Shown here one piece after another: positions 1 to 8,184 of a DNA stretch of 49,111 nt; position 1 is the first letter of the stretch, and each line of letters begins with the position of its first letter. The DNA is from Singulisphaera sp. GP187 (GTDB lineage: Bacteria > Planctomycetota > Planctomycetia > Gemmatales > Gemmataceae), in NCBI GenBank assembly GCA_945905925.1, contig CAMDQN010000036.1, forward strand, positions 1 through 49,111. The letters run 5' to 3'. Both the position numbers and the translations under genes were made by a program. The notes beneath the pieces are model-generated. The model made no database searches, had not been told where the DNA came from, and saw nothing but the letters and a program-made list of their open reading frames with translations.

Positions 1-884
1 TGCGCCTTGTTGATGTCCCACGCGCCCGCGAGCCGCGTGTGCGCCGGCTCGAACAGCATGTTCCCGTGCGCGCCCGATACTTCGATGTAGCGGCGGTGCA
101 GGTCGTCGTAGAAGTTCACGTCCTTCGCCTTCCCGCGCGGACTACCGACAACCACAACTTGGCCGGCGTCGCACGCGAGACTCATCGCGGTCGGGATCGC
201 GTCGGGCACGCCGGTCGCGTCGCCGACGATCTCCGCGCCCTTCGTGCCGAGGTACGCGTGAAGCTGCTGCTTGATGTCGCCGGCGCCGGGGTCGATGACG
301 TGGTCCGCACCAGCCGCGAGCGCCGCGTCGCGACGCATCTTCACCGCGTCGATGCCCACCACCGGACCCGCACCGGCCGCGAGTAGACACCGCAGCGAGA
401 ACTGCCCGATGATGCCCAGCCCCAGCACCGCGGCGCTGCGGCCCACCGTCAAGCCGGCGCGGACGCTCACGCCCATGCCGTAGCGCGAGATGCACGCGAT
501 CGAAGCCTTGTCGAAACCGAGGTTGTCGGGGATCTTCCACACGCGACAGCGCTCGTGGCCCACCGTGAGCAGTTCCGCGCTCGCGTGGTTACCGGGGTAG
601 CTCACGCGGTCGCCTTCTTGGAAGCCACCGGGGAAGTCCTTGCCGACTTTCAGCACGCGACCCGCGGCCGAATAGCCGCTGCGGAACGGAAACTTCCAGT
701 CCGGTAGTGCGGGGTCTTTGAGCCACTGGTGCGTGCCCGTGTACACCGCCAACTCGGTGCCGGCGCTAATCGCGCTGTACTCCGCCGCGATGAGAATCTG
801 GTTCGGTGCGGGGTCCGCAAGTTCGACCTCTCGCACGGTTGTTTTGAACGGCTCGGTGATGACGGCTTGCCTGGCTTTGACCAT
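1..884 (-). CDS. MDR-family (zinc-type alcohol dehydrogenase-like) oxidoreductase, 3' end cut by window
   Basis: Medium-chain dehydrogenase/reductase, 294 residues visible; the C-terminus lies beyond base 1. It starts with ATG at 884-882 and reads MVKARQAVITEPFKTTVREV. The N-terminal GroES-like half contains YSAISAGTELAVYTG; the usual catalytic-zinc CGSD cysteine is replaced, as in BchC-like and other non-canonical MDR proteins. The Rossmann half carries the nucleotide-binding motif VLGLGIIGQF, then VVGIDAVKMRRDAALAAGA, typical of NAD(P)-binding MDR enzymes. Family knowledge suggests NAD(P)-dependent oxidation or reduction of a sugar or alcohol-type substrate; the substrate cannot be read from the sequence. 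The upstream region towards 1159 holds a long hairpin and is shared with a divergent gene. Confidence 0.85.
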   Translation of the reverse strand, partial: MVKARQAVITEPFKTTVREVELADPAPNQILIAAEYSAISAGTELAVYTGTHQWLKDPALPDWKFPFRSGYSAAGRVLKVGKDFPGGFQEGDRVSYPGNHASAELLTVGHERCRVWKIPDNLGFDKASIACISRYGMGVSVRAGLTVGRSAAVLGLGIIGQFSLRCLLAAGAGPVVGIDAVKMRRDAALAAGADHVIDPGAGDIKQQLHAYLGTKGAEIVGDATGVPDAIPTAMSLACDAGQVVVVGSPRGKAKDVNFYDDLHRRYIEVSGAHGNMLFEPAHTRLAGAWDINKA

Positions 885-927
885 TGCGGAACCTCGGAGT
901 GGGTGATGTGACGAATTGTAGAAGCGA

Positions 928-1057
928 AGAACCCCTCCCCCCAGCCCCCTCCCCTAAGAAGGGAGGGGGAGCAAGGCGAACGCGATTGCGCTGACGCAAG
1001 CGCGTTGCGATGGTTTTGCTCCCCTTCCCTTCAGGGAGGGGGTTGGGGGGTAGGTGG
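928..1057. repeat. Long imperfect C/G-rich hairpin element (family 1)
   Basis: The outer arms, 928-957 (C-rich) and 1034-1057 (G-rich), are roughly complementary. The inner arms, 959-974 and 1015-1031, pair with one mismatch. A further inner stem, about 980-1008, pairs AACGCG-type sequence with one mismatch. The whole 130-bp stretch can therefore fold into one long hairpin. Related C/G-rich hairpins occur at about 8331, 20364 and 25859. It separates two divergent genes, so a simple terminator role is unlikely for this copy. Confidence 0.7.
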
Positions 1058-1158
1058 TTTTCGCGCAAGCGGGCGGCCCGAAATCGTTCGGCTACCGATA
1101 CAATCGTCCGTGGGCGCGCGGATCGCGTCCCGTCGCTTCGCGACAATGGAGGTGCATC

Positions 1159-2913
1159 ATGACGCGGTTCGGATTCGCATTCGCTCTTGTTCTTAGCGCA
1201 ACGACACTCGCTGCCGCACAGCCCGGTGGAAAGGCACCGCCGGTCGTGCAATTCAAGCAGTTCGGCGCCACGCCCGAACAGTTCTGGCAGTCAAGTGTGC
1301 TCCGGTGGACCGGACAACTGGCACTCGACCTTGAAGCGATCAAGAAGGAGGTCGGGATCGCGAAGCTCGCGCCGATCGTGCGCGCCGGGATCAACACGGA
1401 AGCCGAAAACGCCCTCCTTCAGACGCTCGAACTCGACCAACTCGTTCGCAAGGGCGCGACGAAGGACAAGATTTTCGCAGCGTTCGCGGACGTGGAGAAG
1501 TCGCTCGCGGGACTCACGATTGCGATCAATCAAAACGCAACCGCGAAGCAGGCGACGGCGGCCTCGCTCGCCCGTGCGGACACCGCGTACCACCAACTCG
1601 CGGCGGCCGTTGGCACCGGCGACAACAATGCGGACCGACTCGCACGCCGGCACCTGCGTTTGGCGGAATCGACCGGCGATGCCGCGGAAGAACTCCGCAC
1701 CACCTCGGCCGACGCATTCCAGGGAACCGAAAAGGCGCTCGATCGCGTACTCGGGTTGTACGCCCGCGAAGCGCGCTCGCTCGCCCGCCGGTTGCGCGAC
1801 AACGCCGACGCGAAACTCGTCGCACAAGATTACGCGTCGATGGCCGAGTACTGGGCGGAAGCGGCCACGCTGTTCGGCCGCGTGCGCAACTTGCCCCCCG
1901 CAGTCCAGGTGCAGGCCACCCGCGTGGACGACCTGAACCGACGACTCGGCGCGGCGCTGGGTTTCGCAAGCGCGAACCCCGCGCCGGCGCTGCCAGTGAG
2001 CAAGCGGTTTTCGTTCGCGGTCGGCGCGGACGCCGGCGCGCAATCGCGAGTGACCGTGTTCGCCGACGAAAAAGGCACGGTCGCGTACAACTTCTTCGCC
2101 TACGACAAAGCGTTTACCGGCGGCGTTCGCGTGGACATGGCCGACCTCAACGGCGACCGCGTCCCGGATTTGATCGTCGCGCCAGGGTCGTCGAAAACCC
2201 CGGTCACGCTCCCAGTCCGGGTCTACGACGGCCGCGACCTGAACCTGCTCGTCGAGTTCGTTCCGTTTGCAACCTGGAAGGGCGGCTTACACGCGGTCGG
2301 CACGGACCTCACGAAGGACGGCCGCTCGGTCATCGCGGTGACCGCCGAGGGCACGCAACACGTCAAAGTCTTCGATCTCGCGCAGGGTAAAGAGATCGAC
2401 AGCTTCTTCGCGCACGACCAAAAGGTGACCGGCGGCGTGCGTCTCGCGTGGGGCGACGCGAACGGCGACGGCACGCCGGACCTGTTCACCACGAACGGCC
2501 CCGGTACCGCGGTCACCACGGTGAAGGTGTTCAATGGGAAGAACCGCGAAGTGCTCGCGGAGTTCCCCGCGGTGGACAACAAGTACCGTGGCGGCGCGTT
2601 CATCGCGGCCGGCGACCTGACCGGCAACGGACTCGCGAACGCGGTGATCGGCCTCGACGCGGGCGCACCGCCGTTGGTTCGGGTGTTCGACTTGAAGGGG
2701 AAAGCGCTGGTCGAATGGCTGGCCTACGACGACAAGTTCAAGGGCGGCGTGCGGGTCGCGTTGAGCGCGCGGAGCCACGTCGTCACGGCCCCGGGATTCG
2801 GGCTGAAGAACAGCCCGGTGCGCATCTTCAACACCGGCAACGTGAAGGTGCCCGTTGGCGAGATCGTGCCGTTCCTCGGCTTCGACGGCGGACTGAACGT
2901 GGGTGGGCGCTGA
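1159..2913 (+). CDS. Exported FG-GAP/VCBS-type repeat protein
   Basis: 584 aa. The ATG at 1159 is chosen because GGAGGT (1148-1153) precedes it and it begins a signal peptide, MTRFGFAFALVLSATTLAAA. Residues about 30-280 are mostly alpha-helical, with many Ala/Arg/Glu. The C-terminal half has four related blade-like units: FFAYDKAFTGGVRVD, FFAHDQKVTGGVRL, KYRGGAFIAAGD and WLAYDDKFKGGVRV. Each lies near a calcium-loop-like segment such as DLNGDRVPDL, DANGDGTPDL or DLTGNGLANA, as in FG-GAP/VCBS propellers. It is probably secreted or surface-bound; its ligand is unknown. A perfect 37-bp inverted repeat follows the stop. The next gene, an exported PQQ-like propeller, is co-directional but separated by that hairpin. 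Confidence 0.85.
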   Translation: MTRFGFAFALVLSATTLAAAQPGGKAPPVVQFKQFGATPEQFWQSSVLRWTGQLALDLEAIKKEVGIAKLAPIVRAGINTEAENALLQTLELDQLVRKGATKDKIFAAFADVEKSLAGLTIAINQNATAKQATAASLARADTAYHQLAAAVGTGDNNADRLARRHLRLAESTGDAAEELRTTSADAFQGTEKALDRVLGLYAREARSLARRLRDNADAKLVAQDYASMAEYWAEAATLFGRVRNLPPAVQVQATRVDDLNRRLGAALGFASANPAPALPVSKRFSFAVGADAGAQSRVTVFADEKGTVAYNFFAYDKAFTGGVRVDMADLNGDRVPDLIVAPGSSKTPVTLPVRVYDGRDLNLLVEFVPFATWKGGLHAVGTDLTKDGRSVIAVTAEGTQHVKVFDLAQGKEIDSFFAHDQKVTGGVRLAWGDANGDGTPDLFTTNGPGTAVTTVKVFNGKNREVLAEFPAVDNKYRGGAFIAAGDLTGNGLANAVIGLDAGAPPLVRVFDLKGKALVEWLAYDDKFKGGVRVALSARSHVVTAPGFGLKNSPVRIFNTGNVKVPVGEIVPFLGFDGGLNVGGR

Positions 2914-2919
2914 GTACTT

Positions 2920-2999
2920 GGCGAGCCGGGAGCGTAAGCGACCGGAGGCTTCGCGAATCAAATCGCGAAGCCTCCGGTCGCTTACGCTCCCGGCTCGCC
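2920..2999. terminator. Perfect 37-bp inverted repeat with 6-nt loop
   Basis: Arms 2920-2956 and 2963-2999 are exact reverse complements around the loop ATCAAA. It begins 6 bases after the stop of the FG-GAP gene. There is no U-tract, so Rho-independent termination is likely only through the very stable stem. It could equally be a repetitive extragenic palindrome. Confidence 0.8.
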
Positions 3000-3033
3000 G
3001 TAAAATGGCTTCCCACACACTGGAGCCAAACTC

Positions 3034-4329
3034 ATGCCGCGATTCCTCCTTGCCCTTTCACTCACACTCACACTCACACTCGCACTTCACGCAGCAGATT
3101 GGCCCACGTTCCTCGGGCCGACGCGCGATGGCGTTTCCACCGAGAAAGGCATCATCACCGCATGGCCCAAGACCGGGCTGAAGAAAGTGTGGGAATGCGA
3201 GTTGGGAATCGGCTTCGCGCCGCCGATTACTGCCGACGGGAAGCTGTTCCACGCTGATCGTTTTGGCGACAACATCCGACTCACAGCACGCGAGGCCGCC
3301 ACCGGCAAGGCACTCTGGAAGTACGAATATCCCACCGAGTACAAGGACTTCTACGGCTACGAACCCGGCCCGCGAGCGTGCCCCGTTGTCGATGGCGACC
3401 GCGTCTATCTGTACGGTCCCGATGGCATGCTGTGCTGTGTGGCCGTCGCGACCGGCAAAGAGGTGTGGAAGTTCGATACACGTGCGAAATACTTCTTCCA
3501 TCAGAACTTCTTCGGGGCCGGGAGCGTGCCGGTGATCGACGGCGACTTGCTCATCTTGCCGGTCGGCGGCAGCGAGAAAGGCCCGCGCCCGGTAGACCTC
3601 CGCGACGCCAAACCCAACGGCACCGCGCTGGTCGCGTTCGACAAGAAGACCGGGGCTGTGAAGTACGCGACCGGCGACGAACTCTCCAGTTACTCAAGCC
3701 CGATCATCACGACCATCGACGGCAAGAAGACCGGGCTGTACTTCGCGCGCGGCGGCTTGATGGGCTTCGACCCGCAGACCGGCAAGACGCAGTTCCATTA
3801 CAAGTGGCGCACGAAGCTCGAAGAGAGCGTGAACGCGAGCAACCCCGTCGTCGTCGGCGACAAGATTCTCCTCACGGAGTGCTACGGCGTCGGCAGCGCG
3901 TTCCTCGACCTGAAAGGCGGCAAGGTGAAAGAGCTCTGGACCGACAAGGATAAGGACGCGGGCGATCAGTCGCTGATGTGCCACTGGAACACGCCGATTC
4001 ACGTCGGCGGATTCGTGTACGGCAGCAGCGGTCGCCACACGGAAGACGGCGACATTCGGTGCGTGGAACTCGCGACCGGCGACGTGAAGTGGCGTCAGAA
4101 GCGCACCAAACGCTGCGGTATCACGCTGGTGGATGGCCACCTCATCAGCCTGTCCGAGTACGGCGACCTCGCGCTGATCAAGGTGAACGCGACCAAATAC
4201 GAGGAGGTGTCGAAGTACGAGGTGCCGGGCCTCGAATACCCGTGTTGGGCGTCACCGGTGGTGAGCAACGGTTTGCTCTATGTGCGCGGCAAGGAGAAGT
4301 TGATCGCGCTGGAGTTGATCAAAAAGTAG
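3034..4329 (+). CDS. Exported PQQ-like beta-propeller protein
   Basis: 431 aa with an N-terminal signal peptide, MPRFLLALSLTLTLTLALHA, then ADWPTFLGPTRDG, the typical opening of planctomycete PQQ-like/BamB-like propellers. Repeated units of the form 'D(G)xVYxxxxxGxLxCxxxxTGKxxWxxx' run through the protein, for example ATGKALWKYEYP, ATGKEVWKFDT, KTGAVKYATGD and ATGDVKWRQK; these are the W-strand motifs of PQQ blades. No catalytic alcohol-dehydrogenase residues are obvious, so a binding or scaffold role in the periplasm is more likely than a quinoprotein enzyme. The signal peptide is encoded by a hexanucleotide microsatellite (3061-3084). The gene is followed by a hairpin shared with the convergent coaD gene. 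Confidence 0.85.
   Translation: MPRFLLALSLTLTLTLALHAADWPTFLGPTRDGVSTEKGIITAWPKTGLKKVWECELGIGFAPPITADGKLFHADRFGDNIRLTAREAATGKALWKYEYPTEYKDFYGYEPGPRACPVVDGDRVYLYGPDGMLCCVAVATGKEVWKFDTRAKYFFHQNFFGAGSVPVIDGDLLILPVGGSEKGPRPVDLRDAKPNGTALVAFDKKTGAVKYATGDELSSYSSPIITTIDGKKTGLYFARGGLMGFDPQTGKTQFHYKWRTKLEESVNASNPVVVGDKILLTECYGVGSAFLDLKGGKVKELWTDKDKDAGDQSLMCHWNTPIHVGGFVYGSSGRHTEDGDIRCVELATGDVKWRQKRTKRCGITLVDGHLISLSEYGDLALIKVNATKYEEVSKYEVPGLEYPCWASPVVSNGLLYVRGKEKLIALELIKK
3061..3084 (+). repeat. In-frame hexanucleotide microsatellite (CTCACA-type, about 4 units)
   Basis: Four tandem near-copies of CTCACA encode the Leu-Thr alternation in the hydrophobic core of the signal peptide of the PQQ-like protein. 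Six-base units would change signal-peptide length without shifting frame. Confidence 0.75.
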
Positions 4330-4343
4330 GGTGGGTCAAGCCG

Positions 4344-4404
4344 GCTTTGCGGCGAAGGCCCACCATTTCACCTTAACTGTCGTGGTGGGCCTTCGCCGCA
4401 AAGC
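4344..4404. terminator. Bidirectional terminator-like hairpin between convergent genes
   Basis: Arms 4344-4365 and 4383-4404 are exact 22-bp reverse complements with a 17-nt loop. It lies between the stops of the PQQ-like gene (plus) and coaD (minus), the expected place for a shared terminator. Confidence 0.75.
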
Positions 4405-4423
4405 TACACAAGCCGCCCGCGCG

Positions 4424-4930
4424 TCAGCGCCGCGCGCGTTCGGCCAGCGCCGACCGCACCGGCTCTGGCAGGAATTTCGTCAGGTTACCATCTAACGCCG
4501 CGATCTGCCGCAATAGCGTCGAACTCACGTGCGAGAACTCCTCCTTTGCCATCAGGAACAGCGTCTCGATCTGCGGGTCTTGCGCCAGGTTCATCAGCGA
4601 CATCGTGAACTCGTACTCCATATCGGACAGAGTGCGCAGCCCGCGGAGCATGATCCGTGCGCCGCACTCGCGCACGAACCGAACCGCCAAGCCATCGAAC
4701 GACAGCACCTCCACGTTGGTCCATTTCTCCTTCTTGGCCAAGTCGCGGATTAGTTGTACGCGTTCATCGGTGCTGAACAGCGTCTTCTTGTCGGGGTTGA
4801 TGCCGACCCCGACAACGAGCCGGTCGAATAGACGACTGCCGCGCTCGATGATGTCCAGGTGTCCGTAGTGGACCGGGTCGAACGTGCCTGTGTACACCGC
4901 CGTCCGCGCACTCAGTTCGCTGTCGGGCAT
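4424..4930 (-). CDS. coaD: Pantetheine-phosphate adenylyltransferase (CoaD)
   Basis: 168 aa, the usual CoaD length. It transfers AMP from ATP to 4'-phosphopantetheine, the penultimate step of coenzyme A synthesis in the cytoplasm. The nucleotidyltransferase signature TGTFDPVHYGHLD (residues 14-26, the T/HxGH motif) and the C-terminal EFSHVSSTLLRQIA segment (ISST-type motif) are both present. ATG at 4930-4928 is preferred because GGAGGA sits 5 nt upstream; a GTG at 4945 would overlap the upstream stop but has no such site. The upstream aminotransferase ends at 4942, so the two genes are probably co-transcribed. Confidence 0.95.
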   Translation of the reverse strand: MPDSELSARTAVYTGTFDPVHYGHLDIIERGSRLFDRLVVGVGINPDKKTLFSTDERVQLIRDLAKKEKWTNVEVLSFDGLAVRFVRECGARIMLRGLRTLSDMEYEFTMSLMNLAQDPQIETLFLMAKEEFSHVSSTLLRQIAALDGNLTKFLPEPVRSALAERARR

Positions 4931-4941
4931 ATGTCCTCCAT

Positions 4942-6063
4942 TCACGTCGCGGTAAAGAAGCGGTCGATCTCGTCTTCCGTGTTGTAGGCGTGCGGGCTAA
5001 CGCGAACTCGCCCAGCGCGGCTGTTCACCGCGACGCCCGCCGCCTTACACCGGCTCAGCACTTCGTTCGGCGGCAGCGTCGGATGCGTCAAAGACACGAT
5101 CCCGGACTTCTCGCTTTCAGCGCGCGAACTGAACACCGACCAACCGAGTGGCACTGCTCTGTCACAGAGATAATCAGTCAGTTCGATGACGCGGCGCCGG
5201 ACGTTCTCGGTGCCCACACTCAGCAGCAATTCGAGACTCGCGCCGAACGCGGTGATTCCCGGCATGTTGTACGCGCCGCCTTCCCACCGTCCTGCGTGCG
5301 GTTTGAGCGTGAAGTCGATCGTCGAAAACGCCCACGGGTTCACCACACTGAAGGCACCGACGCCGATGGGATGCAACCGCTCGACCCATTCGCGGCGAAG
5401 AAAACCGATGCCCGCGCCTTCGGGGCCAAGCAACCACTTGTGCCCGTCGGCCGCGAGCGCGTCGATCGGCGTTCGCTGAACATCAAGCGGGAACACCCCG
5501 AGCGATTGAATCGCGTCCACGAAGAAAAAGACACCGCGCTCGCGGCAGAGTTCGCCGAGCGAATCGAGATCGTGCCGAAAGCCACTGGAGAACTCGACTG
5601 ATGACGCCGTGAACACGCGCGTGCGGTCGTTCATGGCGGCGCGAACGTCGTCGATTCTGATACGGTTCCCGCGACTCGGCACCGTGCGCACTTCGACGCC
5701 TCGGTGCGCGAGGTTCATCCAGGGGTACTGGTTGGCCGGGTACTCTTCGGCAGCGAGCACCACGTTGTCGCCCGGTTGCCACGGGAACCCTTCCGCAACG
5801 ACACTGATCCCATGCGTGGTGTTCGGCACGAAGTACACGTCGTCCGCGTGCGGAGCGTTAATGAGCTTCGCCGAGAGTTGTCGAACGTGAGCGATACGTG
5901 CGGCCCACTCGCGGAACGCAGCTACGCCATTCGCGGCGAGACTCTGCGCATAGTCGTGCAGCGCCGCGACCGACGGAGCCGGTAACGGCGCGACCGCGGC
6001 GTGATCGAGGAACGCCCACGTCGCGGTGACCGGAAACTGCGAGCGGAACGCTGACCAATCCAT
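4942..6063 (-). CDS. PLP-dependent aminotransferase class V (cysteine desulfurase/isopenicillin N epimerase-like)
   Basis: 373 aa from ATG at 6063-6061 (MDWSAFRSQFPVTATWAFLD). It has fold-type I features: FLDHAAVAPLPAPS near the N-terminus, FVPNTTHGISVVAEGF for phosphate binding, FFVDAIQSLGVFPLD with the cofactor Asp, and ALAADGHKWLLGPEG with the predicted Schiff-base lysine (residue 209). The C-terminus, GVAVNSRAGRVRVSPHAYNTEDEIDRF, is typical of class V. A mobile-loop cysteine characteristic of IscS/NifS is not evident, so epimerase- or kynureninase-like chemistry is as likely as desulfuration. It is divergent from the M50 protease gene; 138 bp between the starts must hold both promoters. 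Its 3' end abuts coaD. Confidence 0.88.
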   Translation of the reverse strand: MDWSAFRSQFPVTATWAFLDHAAVAPLPAPSVAALHDYAQSLAANGVAAFREWAARIAHVRQLSAKLINAPHADDVYFVPNTTHGISVVAEGFPWQPGDNVVLAAEEYPANQYPWMNLAHRGVEVRTVPSRGNRIRIDDVRAAMNDRTRVFTASSVEFSSGFRHDLDSLGELCRERGVFFFVDAIQSLGVFPLDVQRTPIDALAADGHKWLLGPEGAGIGFLRREWVERLHPIGVGAFSVVNPWAFSTIDFTLKPHAGRWEGGAYNMPGITAFGASLELLLSVGTENVRRRVIELTDYLCDRAVPLGWSVFSSRAESEKSGIVSLTHPTLPPNEVLSRCKAAGVAVNSRAGRVRVSPHAYNTEDEIDRFFTAT

Positions 6064-6201
6064 GGCAACCCAGGAAGCAGGGGCCGGAAGACAAAAAACG
6101 TTTAGCGTTCGACCCAGAGGGGCGATTGTGACCCAGGCGCGCCGCACATACAATCCAAAACTGACACCTGCGTACATCACCCCAGCGCCGCGAGGTCCGA
6201 C

Positions 6202-6978
6202 GTGCTGGCCGATCCGGGACGAACACACTACGACCTGCACTTCCGCGTGCTGGGCTTCCCGGTCCGCGTTCACCCGTGGTTCTGGCTCGGCACCGCGCTC
6301 ATGGGGTCACGGACCCTGGACGCCGGGGTCGAGTTCCTGCTCGCGTGGATCGCGGTCGTACTCGTATCGCTTCTCGTACACGAACTGGGACACGCGCTCG
6401 CGTTCCGGCGCTACGGCTCCGACGCGGAGATCCTGCTGTTTGCCTTCTACGGGCTGGCGATCCCGACGCACGAGGTGTTCGGCCGCAGGAAGCGCATCAT
6501 CATTTCGCTCGCGGGGCCGTTCGCCGGGTTCGTGCTTTGCGGGCTGGTGTACGGCTCGAACGTAGCGCTGGGTTGGGCCGACCCGGGCGCGCCGCATCAG
6601 GTGTTCTACCTGTACCGCACGCTCATCTTGGTGAACCTGTTGTGGGGGCTGATGAACCTTTTGCCGGTGTACCCGCTCGATGGCGGACAGGTGAGCCGCG
6701 AACTGTGCGGGATGATGTGGAGCAACCGCGGCAAGCGCATTTCGTTGAAGATCTCGTTCGGCTGCGCGGTACTGATGATCGCGTACTCGATATTCTGCGT
6801 GCTGGACGACCGGGGTGTGGGCGCCGGCTTCACAGGCCGATTGCCTTGGTGGTTCCCACCGGGCAGCGTGTTCACGGCGATTCTGTTCGGCTTCTTCGCG
6901 TACCACAACTACCAGGAACTCGGCCGCACCACCTGGACCGACACACACTGGGACGACCGCCTGCCCTGGGCGCGGTAG
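6202..6978 (+). CDS. Site-2-type M50 zinc metalloprotease, membrane protein
   Basis: 258 aa. The zinc motif HELGH (residues 60-64) lies in a transmembrane segment rich in Val and Leu (AWIAVVLVSLLVHELGHALA). The third ligand motif, LLPVYPLDGGQ, places Asp at residue 160. Several other hydrophobic segments surround these, as in minimal bacterial S2P/SpoIVFB-like rhomboid-independent intramembrane proteases. No PDZ or CBS domain is present. The substrate cannot be inferred. It is convergent with the 400-aa unknown gene, with 3 bases between the stops. Confidence 0.9.
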   Translation: MLADPGRTHYDLHFRVLGFPVRVHPWFWLGTALMGSRTLDAGVEFLLAWIAVVLVSLLVHELGHALAFRRYGSDAEILLFAFYGLAIPTHEVFGRRKRIIISLAGPFAGFVLCGLVYGSNVALGWADPGAPHQVFYLYRTLILVNLLWGLMNLLPVYPLDGGQVSRELCGMMWSNRGKRISLKISFGCAVLMIAYSIFCVLDDRGVGAGFTGRLPWWFPPGSVFTAILFGFFAYHNYQELGRTTWTDTHWDDRLPWAR

Positions 6979-6981
6979 CAA

Positions 6982-8184
6982 TTATTGAAGGCGTTTCAGT
7001 CGGTCGGCGAGTTCGTCGTCGGCGGCCGCCGACCACGCGAACCCCGTCGGCGGAACGAACCCACCTTCGCCGGTGAGCCGCGCCGCGGGAACCGGGCGCA
7101 GCGACACGGTGCCCAGGACCCGACCATTCAACCGCAACTCGAAACTGCTCACGCGCGGTAACTCCGACACGTCGAACAACACCGGTACGAACCCCGACGG
7201 ACCGTCGGTCACGACCGCGTCCACATCGCGCCGCAGCGCCGAGTCCGGCGCGCCGTTCACCAGCCCAACCAACTCGAACCGGCAGAGTGCCGCGGCGCCT
7301 GGCTCACTTCCCACCAGCACGAAACACGGACCAACGCGCGTCACGTCGGTGAGCACCGGCGGGAACTTCGTCGTGCGAACCGCGCCGCCTGCGTCGAGGA
7401 GCGCGAACCGCGTTTCTAGAACACGAACGCCGGCGTCGAACCGGTCCGCGGGGATCGCGTGAACGCGCTGCGTCGCGAGCGTGCATTCGCCGGCCACCCA
7501 CGTCACCCACCACGCGCCAACGTGTCGCGGCATCTCGGGACACACCGCCGCGACCACCACTTCGGACCGCGCCAGTTGCGCTGCGCTGAGCGGCACCTGC
7601 ACCACGTAATCGCACCCCGTGAGCGCGTCGCGGAAGACGGCGCGCAGCCCGAGTTCGGCAAGCGGCGCGAGCAGCGCGGAGCACCGCAGAACGGTCGCCA
7701 CGAGCAACCCGTCACAGCGATCGGGGACGAATGACGCGACCGCAACGGTCGCGGCCCCGAACCTTGCCGCGACGGTCGGGTTCGTCAGGCTCAGGCTTGC
7801 GAGGAACGTGGAGACGGTGAGGATGTGTACCGGAATCATCGCAAGAACGCGGCCGTTCCACAACAAGTCCGCGCGAACCGTATCCGGCGGCACCGGGAAC
7901 CGGAACGAGACGCGGAACCGGTCGGCGGCTTCGGCGCGCAGCGCGTCGGCGGGAAACGTGGCGCTGGGGAGCCTGAGCGCAAAGTCGGTCTTTCGCCGCG
8001 CCGCGAGCGGCAGCCGGAGTTGGACATCGAGAACGGACGCGTCCGCGGTCCACGGCACTGGTGATTCCCAGCGCGTGACTCCGGCGAGTTCGAATCCGAC
8101 GGACGCTGCGATCGCGCCCGGCCGCGCCCGGCGGAACAGGTTATCGCGCGCCCAGACGAGCCAGCGCGTCGTCCACCGCGGCAT
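6982..8184 (-). CDS. Unknown 400-aa protein in the E1/E2-like cluster
   Basis: 400 aa from ATG at 8184 (MPRWTTRWLVWARDNLFRRA). I do not recognise the family. The composition is beta-rich with no signal peptide and no clear membrane span. Two segments resemble each other: RADLLWNGRVLAMIPVHIL (residues about 104-122) and ELRLNGRVLGTVSLRPV near the C-terminus (about 348-364), suggesting a duplicated immunoglobulin-like or beta-sandwich unit. The start lies inside the 3' end of the E1-like gene (44-bp overlap), which implies translational coupling and a shared function. No JAMM (ExnHxHx10D) or ubiquitin-like C-terminal Gly-Gly signature was seen. It could be a target, adaptor or ligase-like partner; this is inference from position only. 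Confidence 0.8.
   Translation of the reverse strand: MPRWTTRWLVWARDNLFRRARPGAIAASVGFELAGVTRWESPVPWTADASVLDVQLRLPLAARRKTDFALRLPSATFPADALRAEAADRFRVSFRFPVPPDTVRADLLWNGRVLAMIPVHILTVSTFLASLSLTNPTVAARFGAATVAVASFVPDRCDGLLVATVLRCSALLAPLAELGLRAVFRDALTGCDYVVQVPLSAAQLARSEVVVAAVCPEMPRHVGAWWVTWVAGECTLATQRVHAIPADRFDAGVRVLETRFALLDAGGAVRTTKFPPVLTDVTRVGPCFVLVGSEPGAAALCRFELVGLVNGAPDSALRRDVDAVVTDGPSGFVPVLFDVSELPRVSSFELRLNGRVLGTVSLRPVPAARLTGEGGFVPPTGFAWSAAADDELADRLKRLQ

Noticed and set aside
928-1057. CRISPR-like or tandem repeats in the C/G-rich stretches
   Set aside because: The repeats are inverted, few and without regular spacers.
4928-4945. GTG at 4945 as the coaD start
   Set aside because: The ATG at 4930 has GGAGGA 5 nt upstream and gives the normal CoaD N-terminus.
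8085-8110. TTCGAATCC resembling a tRNA T-loop
   Set aside because: No acceptor or anticodon stem around it; it lies in the coding sequence of the 400-aa protein.
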